From Clostridia bacterium (lineage in GTDB: Bacteria > Bacillota > Clostridia > Christensenellales > CAG-314), in NCBI GenBank assembly GCA_028703495.1, contig JAQVMT010000013.1, positions 1 to 57,646 on the forward strand: 57,646 bases of DNA, in the 5' to 3' direction. Positions 25,886 to 35,162 of the stretch are shown piece by piece (position 1 is the stretch's first letter; every line of letters begins with the position of its first letter). The position numbers were made by a program, and so were the translations under genes. Below the pieces are notes generated by a model. The model had not been told where the DNA came from. It saw nothing but the letters and a program-made list of their open reading frames with translations, and made no database searches.

Positions 25886-26074
25886 ATTTATATAACTCCT
25901 TTCACAATAATTACTTGGGAAAAAGTCGCGCGTCAGGCGAACATGTGTCACCTTGACCGAATGGAGTGTACACAGCCGTACACGACCAAGGCCGAGCGGT
26001 ACACGTAGTCCGCATCATGCGAAGAAATTTTTCCAGTTTACCTTCTAAGCTACTAATCGATATGTGATGAATTA
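25886..26074. other. Structured spacer between the subtilase and 24311 genes
   Basis: GTGTAC (25968-25973) and GTACAC (25980-25985) form a hairpin around ACAGCC. Outer elements CCTTG and CAAGG, then GTGT and ACAC, allow a larger nested fold over about 25945-26005. The GC content is higher than in the surrounding sequence. Reading the minus strand, GCGCGAC followed by TTTTT (about 25920-25930) ends it, so it may act as a partial terminator that lowers expression of the downstream genes. Confidence 0.4.
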
Positions 26075-29000
26075 TTATCTGCCCTCTGTCGGGACATAAA
26101 CGCCATTCGTCGATACGTATATCTTATCGAAGTATGAGCGGAAAAGGGAGGTTAAGTAGGTGCCATTTGGTACGTACAATTCGATGCTCCTGTCGGATTC
26201 TTCGATATAGGTTACGAAGTTCGCATACCATCGGGAGTAGCCATCGTATTTTTTACCCTCTAACAAAGGCGCTTCCTCGCTTAGAAACACTATTTTTTTA
26301 ATCGAAGAACAGCCAAAGAAAGCTTTATTACCTACAGCCTTGAGCGATTCAGGGAGGGTAACATTAACAATGTTTGTTCTATTGATAAATGCTTCATCGC
26401 ATATTTTTACGATTCCCTCCGGAATCGCGACATCCTCCGAAGTCCCGATGTAAAGGTAAACTAAAGTATTGGTTTTATTAACCAAAAAGCCATCAATAAA
26501 GCGGAATTTCTCGCAATTGTCCAACAGCTTGATATTAGTTAGATTGCAATTTCTAAACACTTCGATTATATTGAAGTCGCATGTTTGTCCGATTTCGATT
26601 TTCGTAAGGTTTTCGCAGTTTGCATACGCAAAGACACCGATTGCTTCGATTTCGTTTATGGTTACGGTTACAAGTTGGGAATATGCAAATGCTTCAATTC
26701 CGATTTTTTTCAAGGAAGGCATTTCATAGCGGACAATCGAGGAGCTTTTGAAAGCACCTTCTTCTATCGTATTGACGCCAATTCCTGTAACAAAGTCGAT
26801 ATGCTTTGCACCGCGGAAAGCGTCTTCCGTTATTATGGTGCAGGTAGTGGGCAGCTCCAAGGAATAGCATCTAGCGGCTATCGGATAAAGCAAGAGCTTA
26901 GTCATATCCTTATTGAATAACATTCCGTGATAAGATACTACCAAATTGTGCTCATTGTCTACGATATATTCCTCAACTCCCGTGCAACCTGCAAACGCAG
27001 AGTCGAAGTTTTCCAAAGTTGCTAGCGAAGCAGGGATATAGATTGATTCTATGGAGATACAGTCGTAAAAAGCACCCACACCCAAGTATGATAAGCGATT
27101 CGAGTACGGGATTATGCTCAACGAATCACAATTGGCAAAAGCATATTGATCGATTGACTGCACGTCAGGTAAGGAAATAGAAGTCAAATCAGAGCAATTC
27201 TTAAATGCGCTTGCTCCCACATACTTGATGTTCTCCAGTCCGATTACTTCCTTTAGAGTTCCACAGTTCATAAAACAATAATTGCCAATTTCAGTAATTC
27301 CGTTGTTTTGGGTAAAAACGACGCGTCTTAGGTTAATGCAGTCCGTGAACATCTTATAGGTAGAATCAACCGCGGTCAATACCGTCACGTCGGTAATATT
27401 ATGCAATCCCGCATAAAGCTCATCTGTATGTTTAACGGCTTCTGTCGGGAAGTTCAGTTCGGATAGTTTTTTGCAGTAGGACCAGACACCTCTTCCGATA
27501 TAGGATACGTTGTCACCCATATTTATTTTTTCGAATCCCGTGTTTCTCAATGAGTAGTCACCAAATTCCTTTATTCTCGAGTAATCGAATACTAGATTAA
27601 CGTTATTTGCAAAACACCGTGTTGGAAGGGAAGATATATTGTTATTTAGCACAATTCCCGTCATAGACTTTCTATCAGTGTTAACACTATCATATTCGAA
27701 AATAATCGACAATGAATATGCGCCGTCACCAAACTTTAGGCTGTACAAAAGGTTGTATAAAACTCGGTCAACAGAAGAAAAATTCCCGGGAGAAAGTGTG
27801 GTGATTGTAGCCGGCATATAGTAAATTCCATCGTATTGCCAATCGCTCGGAACATAGATAGCGGTCACGTTCTTGTCGTACACTATTCCCTGCTCGCCGT
27901 AGACATACTTGGTGTTTTGAGGAAGAAGCTCATACCCTTTTGCAAGTTTAGGACAGCACGCAAAGGCTCGGGAGCCGCTTCTTGCAGGAATATCGCCACC
28001 GAAGGCTACTCTGCTAAGTTCGGGGCAATTATTGAAAGCGTATCTATCCATCGCAAGGACATCACCCTCGAAAACAACCTCAGATAATTTGGGTAAACAT
28101 GAGGCAAAAGCAGACGAATAATTTGCGACACTTCCCTTAAATACTATTTTTTCCAAGTTATTGCACAACAAAAATTCTGAGGAACCGCCTGTTGCCTGTC
28201 CTAAAACGGCATTTTTTTCAAAAACTATTTCTTTTAAGGCAGGCAGGTATTGCCCATTTCCGCAGAAATAAGAAACATTTCCCTTAAATACTAGTTTTTC
28301 CAAGGACGTCAAAGCATACAAAGAGTTGAACAGATAAAGGGAATCTGTATCCGGAAATGTTAACTCCTTCAATTTAAGACAGTTTCTCAAAAAGAAATAG
28401 CCGTAAACAAGCGAAGTATCTTCAAGATTAAACTCAACCAATTCGGTACATTCGGAGAAGGCACTGCCATACACATGTGTCAATGTAGACGGTAGGACGA
28501 CCTTTGTAAGGTTACGGCACTTAAAGAATACGCTTTGCCAGATAGTAGTCAATCCCTCAGGCATTACCACGCTCGTTATAGTTTGGTTGTTTAAAAATAC
28601 TCTTTCCGCTATCTCCTTAACGCCGTCGGGTATTACTATATCGCCGCCGTCGCCGCTGTAGGACAGTAATTTCCCCTGATCGTTGATTGTAAAGTATCCG
28701 CTTTCATTTTCGATAACGGTTGCGCTTACGCTTACTATATTGCCTAAAGAGTACAACTCAGAATTTTCTTCGGATACACTTTCATAGATAAGCTCGCCGA
28801 GCTCATTATAGATAGTGTTACTCTTTTGACTGCTGTCATGCTTCGTAGAATTCTCGCCACTATAATTTAGAATATCATGGTTAATTGACTCTGCTTCGGT
28901 GGTCGAACGTACTCCCAAAGATATTTCGTAAACCTCGCTGTTGAACGCATAATCTATCAACTCAACTTGAATTTTGCCATCGTTAAGTATGGACAAGTAC

Positions 29001-32000
29001 GGTGCAAGATCTATAAAAAGGCTATTGTCCTTATTCCTTTCGAAGTTGTATACGGGAAGCGCGTATTCTGACAATGCCTCGGTCTTGCCGTCCCTCTCCG
29101 TATACAGTCTAATTGCCTGAAGATAATGGTTGTCAAAAACGTTCAGTTGCATTTTGGACGTTGAAGCATCGAATTGAGCGCCCAATAGGGTAGGAGCTTC
29201 CAAGTCTACGTTCAATTTAAAGCTGAGAATATCCACATTCTTCACATCTTCATAATCAGCCACAAGCTGCAGGTAAACATATTGATTGTTTGAAAAGTCG
29301 AAATCCGAGCTTAACATATCGTTGTCAAAATTAAGATAGCTTACGACAACGCTGTTTGATGCAGTATAAGCTTTTTTGATGTAACCGGTTGATTCATTTA
29401 TGTAGTAAGTATCGGCCATTTCATCATACAGCCTAAGTTGAATATTCGTAGTGTTTCGCAAAACCGATGCGCACACCATAAAGAAGCCGAACTCATCGCT
29501 GTATGCCATATAGTCGTTAGTAGTCTCCGGTGCTTCCACTCCTTCCGGCAACGGCAAGGTATATTTGCCAAGGTTATACATTTCAGCAAATGAGAAAGAA
29601 TCACTCGTAAACCACTTTGCATAGTAGAGTGCATTCGGAGCGTTTTGATAATCTTCGAAGACCGTACCGTCAAATACGGGCAATCTGTACCAATCGCCGT
29701 AAAATGCGATGAACGGAATGCTTAAGTCTACTCCGTCGGAGGAGTTTTTCAAGAAAACGAACCCTTCGACATAAATTCCGTTTTCAAATGTATCGTCCAT
29801 ATACTTCTTGTCCTCATCAGACAACACAATTACAACTTTTATCTCGACAGTTTCGTATGCTCCGACAGTAACGACTCCGTTTTCGCACAATACTGAATCC
29901 GAATAAAAAGATGTTGTTCTTCCCGTTAGGGGATAAGCAACCTCTGCGATATAACCATCGACAACGCTTTCCGTAACTGTCGATTCATTTAATTGATACG
30001 AAATCTCGTTGCCTGTGATGTTCACGAGATCGAAATAAAGGGTATAAATACCTTCTTTATTGTAGTCGCTCCCTAAGTTGATCTTGCTTCTGTCGCTACC
30101 TTCGACCATTAAATATGCTTGTGTATTAATGATATTATCTATATTTGCAACTCCCGCCCCCTGCCTGCGCGGTGATATTATGACATCCTCTTCGTTCGTC
30201 AATACCGTTGAGGTGCTCATCATCAAGCGGAACGCGGTTTCCTTTGCTTGTTCGGCGGTCAAATTAGGCATAGTGTCATTTATGAAGCCGCGAACAGCAG
30301 CGCATACGCCGGCTATATTCGGACACGCCATACTGGTGCCACTATAAACAGCATATGGTTCAGTATTCATGTGTTCGGCATATTCGGTGCATACAGACGA
30401 ATAGACGTAGCCTCCGATGCCCAAAATGTCTACTCCGATAGAAAGGTCGCCCAATGCTCCCATTGATGAGAACAACGAAGTAGAGTAATTATTAAGTGCA
30501 GAATTAATATAGAATTCTCCGTTGCCGAGTTCTTCCAAGTAGGTTCCGGCGGCAAGCGATATCGTGGCGGTAGGAATTATTAAGTCGGAAACGGCAGCGT
30601 TTAGCTCGCCTTCCACATTATTATATATAATGCATCCGATAGCTCCGTTCTCTGCCGCTAATGTCTGTTTATCGTTAAAGCTTGTTGTGCCTCTTTTAAC
30701 AACGGCTATCTTACCCTTCATGTCGATTCCATCGTAGTCGCTCTGTTCACCCGAACCGCCGATTACTACAAAGGGAAAGACTGCCTCATCGGAGTCTCCC
30801 AATATAGAGTAAAAATTGCTTGATACGCTTGATTCATCGAAAACATCGTGTAAAGAAAACTCATAATCTCCGACTTTTGCATACTTAACGGTATTGCTGT
30901 TAATTGATCCCACTCCAAATGAGGCATAATATGAGGCAGGCGAACTGATGATTCCGTTATCGGGGTTATCGGGAAGACTTTGTGATTTGTATGTATTCGA
31001 ATCAAAGGCGGACGTATTATTATTTCCGGTAGCACAACATACAATCAAGCCCAGATTATCCAACGTATCAAATACGCCGGTAATAAAGTCAAACGACTCG
31101 GATCTATCGTAAGTATAACCAGCAGGAGATCCGAGGGATAGATTTACGACATCGACTCCGATTACAATACAATCTTCCAGAGCGTTAACAATGTTCAGCC
31201 AATTTGCACCCGAGGTTTTGTCGCTGAAAACCTTAAAAATAGCCAACTGTGCCTGTGGTGCAACACCCTGAAGAGCTTCGCAGTCTGCGGCAATTATCCC
31301 GGCAACGTGCGTTCCGTGATTGTTATTATAGTTAATAGTAGAATCAAGTGAGGGTGTTACTTCGCAATCCAAATCCGCATAATCAAAAGCGTATGGAATC
31401 TTTTCCGATATATAAACATCGTTTGCGGTTATGCCTCTGTCCATAAGGTCGAAAGCAACGGTATTCTTTATCGAGCCCATAACCTCGTTTTTACTTAGAG
31501 CAGTCTGTCGGGGTGCATTTGCAAAAGCGGGATGAGACAAATCCAAGCCAGTATCAAGAATACCTACAAGCACACCTGCCCCATCGTATGCCGTGTCGTT
31601 GGCAAATATTCCGTCGCTACCGCTTTGAGACGGAGTGCCACTTAATACAGAGGATGAGAGTGTGGGTAAGTCGTAGGTTTCGGATATAATTACCTTTTCC
31701 ACGCCGTCTATTTGCCTAATCTCTTCTATTCTGCCGTACTTTACGCTTACTCCGAATCCGTTAAGTAGTACATCATAATGAGTAACCATGCCAAACTCAA
31801 TGCCTCGGTCGGACATGGCTTTTACCACGTTGTTTTGCGTGGCAAGCATACTAGCTTTGATATTAAGAGCCTCGTCCGAACTCAAATAATCGCTTATATT
31901 GTCGCGACTGTCAGAAAAGTACCGCTCCGTAAGTCCGCTTCCGAGCACGACGAAAACCGCAACAACATCGTTGTCGTCTATATAAGTCAGTTCCCCTTCG

Positions 32001-32182
32001 GATAAGCCTATTCCCCCATTGTACACGCGATCGATTATGCCATCGTATTTTTCAAAATCCAAATCGACATATCCGTGTACTTCGTTCGTTAAGTCAAAGA
32101 CTTTATCTTTTGTACATGAGACAATCGTTAACAACGCAAATACCATTAGCAATAAAACTATAGACTTATTTCTTGTTTTCAT
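26075..32182 (-). CDS. Giant lipid-anchored subtilase (S8) with BspA-type leucine-rich repeats
   Basis: A 2,035-residue paralogue of the 5759 protein. Lipoprotein signal peptide (lipobox IVSC, Cys23); I9-like propeptide (about 65-170, with VLLNGFGVSV); S8 core with D210 (ILDTG), H289 (HGTHVAG), N387 (ATGN) and S617 (SGTSMACP). A PA domain (about 470-545) sits between Asn and Ser, then an Fn3-like region with FYGDW (about 690-1105), LRR_5 repeats (about 1165-1950) and the C-terminal cap (EEAPLLEG, then WYANF). All catalytic positions are canonical, so it is probably active. The ATG lies 9 bp after the stop of the MarR gene, and the AAGGAGG overlaps that gene's last codons with a longish 14-base spacing, so translation is likely coupled. 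Substrate unknown. Confidence 0.9.
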   Translation of the reverse strand: MKTRNKSIVLLLMVFALLTIVSCTKDKVFDLTNEVHGYVDLDFEKYDGIIDRVYNGGIGLSEGELTYIDDNDVVAVFVVLGSGLTERYFSDSRDNISDYLSSDEALNIKASMLATQNNVVKAMSDRGIEFGMVTHYDVLLNGFGVSVKYGRIEEIRQIDGVEKVIISETYDLPTLSSSVLSGTPSQSGSDGIFANDTAYDGAGVLVGILDTGLDLSHPAFANAPRQTALSKNEVMGSIKNTVAFDLMDRGITANDVYISEKIPYAFDYADLDCEVTPSLDSTINYNNNHGTHVAGIIAADCEALQGVAPQAQLAIFKVFSDKTSGANWLNIVNALEDCIVIGVDVVNLSLGSPAGYTYDRSESFDFITGVFDTLDNLGLIVCCATGNNNTSAFDSNTYKSQSLPDNPDNGIISSPASYYASFGVGSINSNTVKYAKVGDYEFSLHDVFDESSVSSNFYSILGDSDEAVFPFVVIGGSGEQSDYDGIDMKGKIAVVKRGTTSFNDKQTLAAENGAIGCIIYNNVEGELNAAVSDLIIPTATISLAAGTYLEELGNGEFYINSALNNYSTSLFSSMGALGDLSIGVDILGIGGYVYSSVCTEYAEHMNTEPYAVYSGTSMACPNIAGVCAAVRGFINDTMPNLTAEQAKETAFRLMMSTSTVLTNEEDVIISPRRQGAGVANIDNIINTQAYLMVEGSDRSKINLGSDYNKEGIYTLYFDLVNITGNEISYQLNESTVTESVVDGYIAEVAYPLTGRTTSFYSDSVLCENGVVTVGAYETVEIKVVIVLSDEDKKYMDDTFENGIYVEGFVFLKNSSDGVDLSIPFIAFYGDWYRLPVFDGTVFEDYQNAPNALYYAKWFTSDSFSFAEMYNLGKYTLPLPEGVEAPETTNDYMAYSDEFGFFMVCASVLRNTTNIQLRLYDEMADTYYINESTGYIKKAYTASNSVVVSYLNFDNDMLSSDFDFSNNQYVYLQLVADYEDVKNVDILSFKLNVDLEAPTLLGAQFDASTSKMQLNVFDNHYLQAIRLYTERDGKTEALSEYALPVYNFERNKDNSLFIDLAPYLSILNDGKIQVELIDYAFNSEVYEISLGVRSTTEAESINHDILNYSGENSTKHDSSQKSNTIYNELGELIYESVSEENSELYSLGNIVSVSATVIENESGYFTINDQGKLLSYSGDGGDIVIPDGVKEIAERVFLNNQTITSVVMPEGLTTIWQSVFFKCRNLTKVVLPSTLTHVYGSAFSECTELVEFNLEDTSLVYGYFFLRNCLKLKELTFPDTDSLYLFNSLYALTSLEKLVFKGNVSYFCGNGQYLPALKEIVFEKNAVLGQATGGSSEFLLCNNLEKIVFKGSVANYSSAFASCLPKLSEVVFEGDVLAMDRYAFNNCPELSRVAFGGDIPARSGSRAFACCPKLAKGYELLPQNTKYVYGEQGIVYDKNVTAIYVPSDWQYDGIYYMPATITTLSPGNFSSVDRVLYNLLYSLKFGDGAYSLSIIFEYDSVNTDRKSMTGIVLNNNISSLPTRCFANNVNLVFDYSRIKEFGDYSLRNTGFEKINMGDNVSYIGRGVWSYCKKLSELNFPTEAVKHTDELYAGLHNITDVTVLTAVDSTYKMFTDCINLRRVVFTQNNGITEIGNYCFMNCGTLKEVIGLENIKYVGASAFKNCSDLTSISLPDVQSIDQYAFANCDSLSIIPYSNRLSYLGVGAFYDCISIESIYIPASLATLENFDSAFAGCTGVEEYIVDNEHNLVVSYHGMLFNKDMTKLLLYPIAARCYSLELPTTCTIITEDAFRGAKHIDFVTGIGVNTIEEGAFKSSSIVRYEMPSLKKIGIEAFAYSQLVTVTINEIEAIGVFAYANCENLTKIEIGQTCDFNIIEVFRNCNLTNIKLLDNCEKFRFIDGFLVNKTNTLVYLYIGTSEDVAIPEGIVKICDEAFINRTNIVNVTLPESLKAVGNKAFFGCSSIKKIVFLSEEAPLLEGKKYDGYSRWYANFVTYIEESDRSIELYVPNGTYLTSLFRSYFDKIYVSTNGVYVPTEGR

Positions 32183-32191
32183 AGTATCGAA

Positions 32192-32665
32192 CTAATCCTC
32201 CTTTTCTTGAATCTTACTAAGCAACTCGTTTAGCTCACACGATAAATCCAAAACTTTAACCTTTTCGTCACAACTGAAAACGCTCATAATCTCGTCAGCA
32301 GCAGCGTATGACAACTCATCGAACTCTTTAATTATCATTCTCCCTGCATCGGTTAACTCGATAATATTTACACGTTTGTTGTTGGGATCGAACTTGCGGA
32401 TCACATATCCGCTTTCTTCCAATTTATCTATGACTTTTCCCATATTTGCAACAGAAAGATATGCGTTTAATGCAAGCTTTTTTACCGAACAACTACCTGC
32501 GTTAAACAAAACCGACAATATCTTTCTGTGTGAAAAAGGCATCTGCATAAATTCGTTCCCGGATCCCTTAACTATCTGTTGAATTGGACCGAATAATAAA
32601 TTTCTTAAGTTGAAATTTAAGCTATCCATCTCTTTTGCTAGTTTTTCATTGAATTCTGTCTCCAT
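32192..32665 (-). CDS. MarR-type winged-helix regulator of the minus-strand protease unit
   Basis: A 157-residue MarR-family protein. The winged helix (about 40-115) is SVKKLALNAYLSVANMGKVIDKLEESGYVIRKFDPNNKRVNIIELTDAG, with an NNKR wing. The N-terminus, EKLAKEMDSLNFNLRNLLFGPIQQ, shares the PIQ motif and spacing with the 5145 and 12622 proteins (compare ELGRKMDEL in the latter). AAGGAG lies 7 bases before the ATG. It is the first gene of the minus-strand unit and is separated from the subtilase by only 9 bp, the tightest linkage of the three pairs. It probably represses or activates its own operon through palindromes at 32838-32852 or 32684-32701. Confidence 0.83.
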   Translation of the reverse strand: METEFNEKLAKEMDSLNFNLRNLLFGPIQQIVKGSGNEFMQMPFSHRKILSVLFNAGSCSVKKLALNAYLSVANMGKVIDKLEESGYVIRKFDPNNKRVNIIELTDAGRMIIKEFDELSYAAADEIMSVFSCDEKVKVLDLSCELNELLSKIQEKED

Positions 32666-32683
32666 CCATTTCTCCTTTAGTTA

Positions 32684-32701
32684 ATTCATACATTAATGAA
32701 T
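32684..32701. promoter_or_regulatory. Palindrome just upstream of the minus-strand MarR gene
   Basis: ATTCAT (32684-32689) and ATGAAT (32696-32701) flank ACATTA, 19-36 bases upstream of the start codon. A candidate second operator or 5'-untranslated hairpin. Low confidence. Confidence 0.3.
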
Positions 32702-32837
32702 GCTAATAGTGTAATTCTGATCTAATGCATTTAAGCGTATACAAGCCGCTTTTTGCAGATACATTTGAAGTAACCTGTTATCAAAATAAAGCATTTACTT
32801 ATATTCGTATCAGCTTGATAACTTAAATAACATCTTT

Positions 32838-32852
32838 GTATTAATATCATAC
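32838..32852. promoter_or_regulatory. Putative operator at the minus-strand unit start site
   Basis: On the minus strand it reads GTATGATATTAATAC, with GTAT/ATAC arms. It begins 3 bases past the -10 box and covers the expected transcription start. GTATGA is also the arm of the 5076-5106 palindrome at the first unit. Confidence 0.4.
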
Positions 32853-32854
32853 AT

Positions 32855-32883
32855 AAAATAGCATATTTTCTAAAGTGAGTCAA
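32855..32883 (-). promoter_or_regulatory. Promoter of the minus-strand MarR-subtilase unit
   Basis: On the minus strand: TTGACT (32883-32878), a 17-base spacer and TATTTT (32860-32855). Leader of about 180 bases before the MarR gene. Confidence 0.55.
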
Positions 32884-33242
32884 ACATTTAAACGCTATTT
32901 TGCAAAAATATGTATTCTTTATCGTAATATTACTAAATTGCTAGTAGCTTAGAATAGAGGAAGAAAAAGTGAACCAATGAGATATCACATAAAAATAATC
33001 CTTGGTTGTGTCGGTCAAATGATACTATAATGAATAAACATTGTGTGTCCTACTTCATACATCATTCTCAGCATCTTCTTAAATGCATATACCTACAAGT
33101 ATATTGACCATTAACATAATTAGCTCATATATTGATAGTGAGAAAGTATGGCTATTCTGGTTGGACTGTCGCATTAACGCTGTCGGGCGGTAATGAAAAA
33201 GCGCGGAATAAAATCTTTATTGCCTCTTTGAGTAAAATAAAC

Positions 33243-33272
33243 TTGACTTATTTTGATGAAACGTGATATGAT
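33243..33272 (+). promoter_or_regulatory. Promoter of the decarboxylase cluster
   Basis: TTGACT (33243-33248), an 18-base spacer and TATGAT (33267-33272). Gives a leader of about 135 bases before the GTG at 33413. Confidence 0.65.
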
Positions 33273-33325
33273 AAATCTGATTTTGGGTTTTGTTCGGTTT
33301 ATTTTCCGGAAAAAACTTACAATAT

Positions 33326-33390
33326 AAAAATACGATAAGTATCGTATTTTTTAGATGTCAAAATGAATATGTGTTCATATTTTTATGAAC
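33326..33390 (+). promoter_or_regulatory. Two hairpins in the decarboxylase leader
   Basis: AAAAATACGATA (33326-33337) and TATCGTATTTTT (33340-33351) are perfect 12-base complements around AG. They end in a T run, so they could form an attenuator or an operator. A second hairpin, GTTCATA-TTTT-TATGAAC (33373-33390), precedes the ribosome binding site AGGAG (33401-33405). No known riboswitch pattern was recognised. Confidence 0.45.
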
Positions 33391-33412
33391 GAGACGGTTT
33401 AGGAGAATATCA

Positions 33413-34816
33413 GTGGATAAAAACGTGTTATATGGTGAAAGGATCGGAAAACACACTGAAACGGTAAAAAATGTTGTCGATTACATCAACGGAGCCGTTG
33501 ATGAGGCAAGCTGGGTTGAAAAGAACTGTTTTGCCTCTTTTGACGGAAAGGGCAACGATGGCGATGTCGTGATCGGAAGCGCGAGGGTATACGGTGTTCC
33601 GGTGGAGCTTGCGTGTTTCAATGTCAACGTAAATCAGGGTGGCTTCGGAAAGAACTCTGCGTACAGGTTTACTACGGCTATGAAGAATGCTTGCGGAGGT
33701 CAGATTCCGTTTGTGTCGGTAATCGATTCATGCGGTGCTAACGTTCTGGAAGGAAGTGGAGTATTGGCGTACTTTGCCGATTTGATTGCAGAAGCGCAGG
33801 AGCTTCGTAGGTCAGGAGTACCGCACATCTGCGTTATAAGAGGCAACTGTTACGGAATAATGGTTCAGTTTGCTGCTATTGCGGATGCGGTTATTGTCGA
33901 TGAAGATTGCACGGTATGTTTCGGCAGTCCTGCTGTTACGTTGAGCAAGGAAAACAAAGTATATGAGCCCAAGAAGTACTTTGGTGCCGCTAACTGCAAG
34001 AAGAGCGGATTGGCTACGTTAAGTGCAAAAAAGGGTGATTTGCGCAACGTTTTGGGCAGATTGTTGAGTTATATTTCTGTGTATGAGAGCGATTGCGTAA
34101 AAGAAGTCAATATAGATGAGAACAATTTTGAGCTTCAAGGTGCGGAGAGTATGGGCTATGATGAGCTTGTTAAGTCGGTGAGCGATGATGACAGTGTGTT
34201 GGAGCTTTACTCGGGCGTAAGATGCGCTATAAGGACGTATTTTGCCCGTATCGGTGGAAATGCGGTCGGAATTTTTGCATCCGATAGAGATAACAAAAAT
34301 CTTGACAAGACCTCTTTGGACAAATTGGCGGGATTTTTGAGATTGGCGAATGATTTTGAAATACCCACGGTGGCGATAGTTGATTGCGAAGGATTGAAGG
34401 GTAGTATCGAGGTCGAGCAATCGGAGATATGGAGAAGCGTTAGGGCAGTAACCGATGCTTATTACTGCTTTGATTCATGCGCCAGCATGCCTAGGATTGC
34501 TCTTATTACGGGAAGCGCGGTTGGTTTGGGGTATTCCCTACTTGTGGGGAAGCCCGATTGTGGCGCAGTTATCGCTTGGGCGGATTCATACATTGCTCCG
34601 ATAAGTGCGAGTGCGGGTGCGCAGCTGAAATACTCCGACAGGATCAAGGATGCAAAGACTGCCGAGCGTGTGCGCAAGGAAATTGAAATAACCTACAAGG
34701 AAGTGGACGGCGATGCCTACAATTCTGCTTGCTGTGGTCTTGTGAATTACGTCATAAAGCCCTGCGACACCAAGCAATATCTGTTTATGGTGTTGGAACA
34801 GAGCGTAAAGAGGTAA
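33413..34816 (+). CDS. Divergent acyl-CoA carboxylase-type carboxyltransferase subunit
   Basis: A 467-residue protein with a GTG start 7 bases after AGGAG. It has the two crotonase-like halves of the biotin-dependent carboxyltransferase family (MmdA, PccB, 12S): an N-terminal half with IDSCGANVLEGSGV and FAAIADAVI, and a C-terminal half with DKLAGFLRLANDFEIPTVAIVD and VIAWADSYIAPISASAG. It is shorter than usual (about 510) and several normally conserved motifs have changed: GNCYGIM where family members have TTGGVT, and AVGLGY where they have AYGGAY. The neighbours encode OadG-like, biotin carrier, OadB-like and OadA-like proteins, so it should be part of a membrane decarboxylase or transcarboxylase. 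The acyl-CoA substrate is uncertain; methylmalonyl- or malonyl-CoA would be usual. Loss of activity is possible. Confidence 0.75.
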   Translation: MDKNVLYGERIGKHTETVKNVVDYINGAVDEASWVEKNCFASFDGKGNDGDVVIGSARVYGVPVELACFNVNVNQGGFGKNSAYRFTTAMKNACGGQIPFVSVIDSCGANVLEGSGVLAYFADLIAEAQELRRSGVPHICVIRGNCYGIMVQFAAIADAVIVDEDCTVCFGSPAVTLSKENKVYEPKKYFGAANCKKSGLATLSAKKGDLRNVLGRLLSYISVYESDCVKEVNIDENNFELQGAESMGYDELVKSVSDDDSVLELYSGVRCAIRTYFARIGGNAVGIFASDRDNKNLDKTSLDKLAGFLRLANDFEIPTVAIVDCEGLKGSIEVEQSEIWRSVRAVTDAYYCFDSCASMPRIALITGSAVGLGYSLLVGKPDCGAVIAWADSYIAPISASAGAQLKYSDRIKDAKTAERVRKEIEITYKEVDGDAYNSACCGLVNYVIKPCDTKQYLFMVLEQSVKR

Positions 34817-34820
34817 AAAT

Positions 34821-35162
34821 ATGAACGGATTACTGTTGCTTGGACAATTTACAAGTATGGATATTTGGGTGGCGATAGCCGGCATTGCGGTTGTATTTGT
34901 CGTTCTGATGGTTCTTGTATTGTATATATCCATTCAAAATGGAATTTTAGGCAAAGCCAAGTGCGATAAAAGCAAAAACAAGGCTGCGGTCGAAACCATT
35001 CCTGCCGCCGTTACCCAAAGCGAAACAAACGATGGGTTGGATGATGAAACCGTTGCCGCCATTTGCGCCGCCGTATCCTGCTATTTGGATGCGGAAGTTA
35101 AGAAGGGCGAGCGCACTTCCACAGGCTTTACCGTGAGAAGAATAACAAAGGTTAACCGCTGA
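34821..35162 (+). CDS. oadG: OadG-family sodium pump decarboxylase gamma subunit
   Basis: A 113-residue protein: one N-terminal membrane helix (about 13-36, IWVAIAGIAVVFVVLMVLVLYI), a charged Lys/Ala linker, and a conserved C-terminal segment (about 76-113) with DDETVAAICAAVSCYL and FTVRRI, typical of the OadG/MmdD family. It begins 4 bp after the carboxyltransferase stop, with AGAGG upstream. In the family this small subunit holds the complex together and helps link the soluble carboxyltransferase and biotin carrier to the membrane beta subunit. Confidence 0.85.
   Translation: MNGLLLLGQFTSMDIWVAIAGIAVVFVVLMVLVLYISIQNGILGKAKCDKSKNKAAVETIPAAVTQSETNDGLDDETVAAICAAVSCYLDAEVKKGERTSTGFTVRRITKVNR

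Larger units (their letters stand above)
32884..33412. other. Divergent intergenic region
   Basis: It separates the minus-strand protease unit from the plus-strand decarboxylase cluster. It holds the promoter at 33243-33272 and the leader hairpins at 33326-33390. I see no gene in 32884-33242. Confidence 0.5.

Noticed and set aside
33301-33400. Known riboswitch upstream of the decarboxylase cluster
   Set aside because: Only simple AT-rich hairpins; none of the conserved cores I could recall is present.
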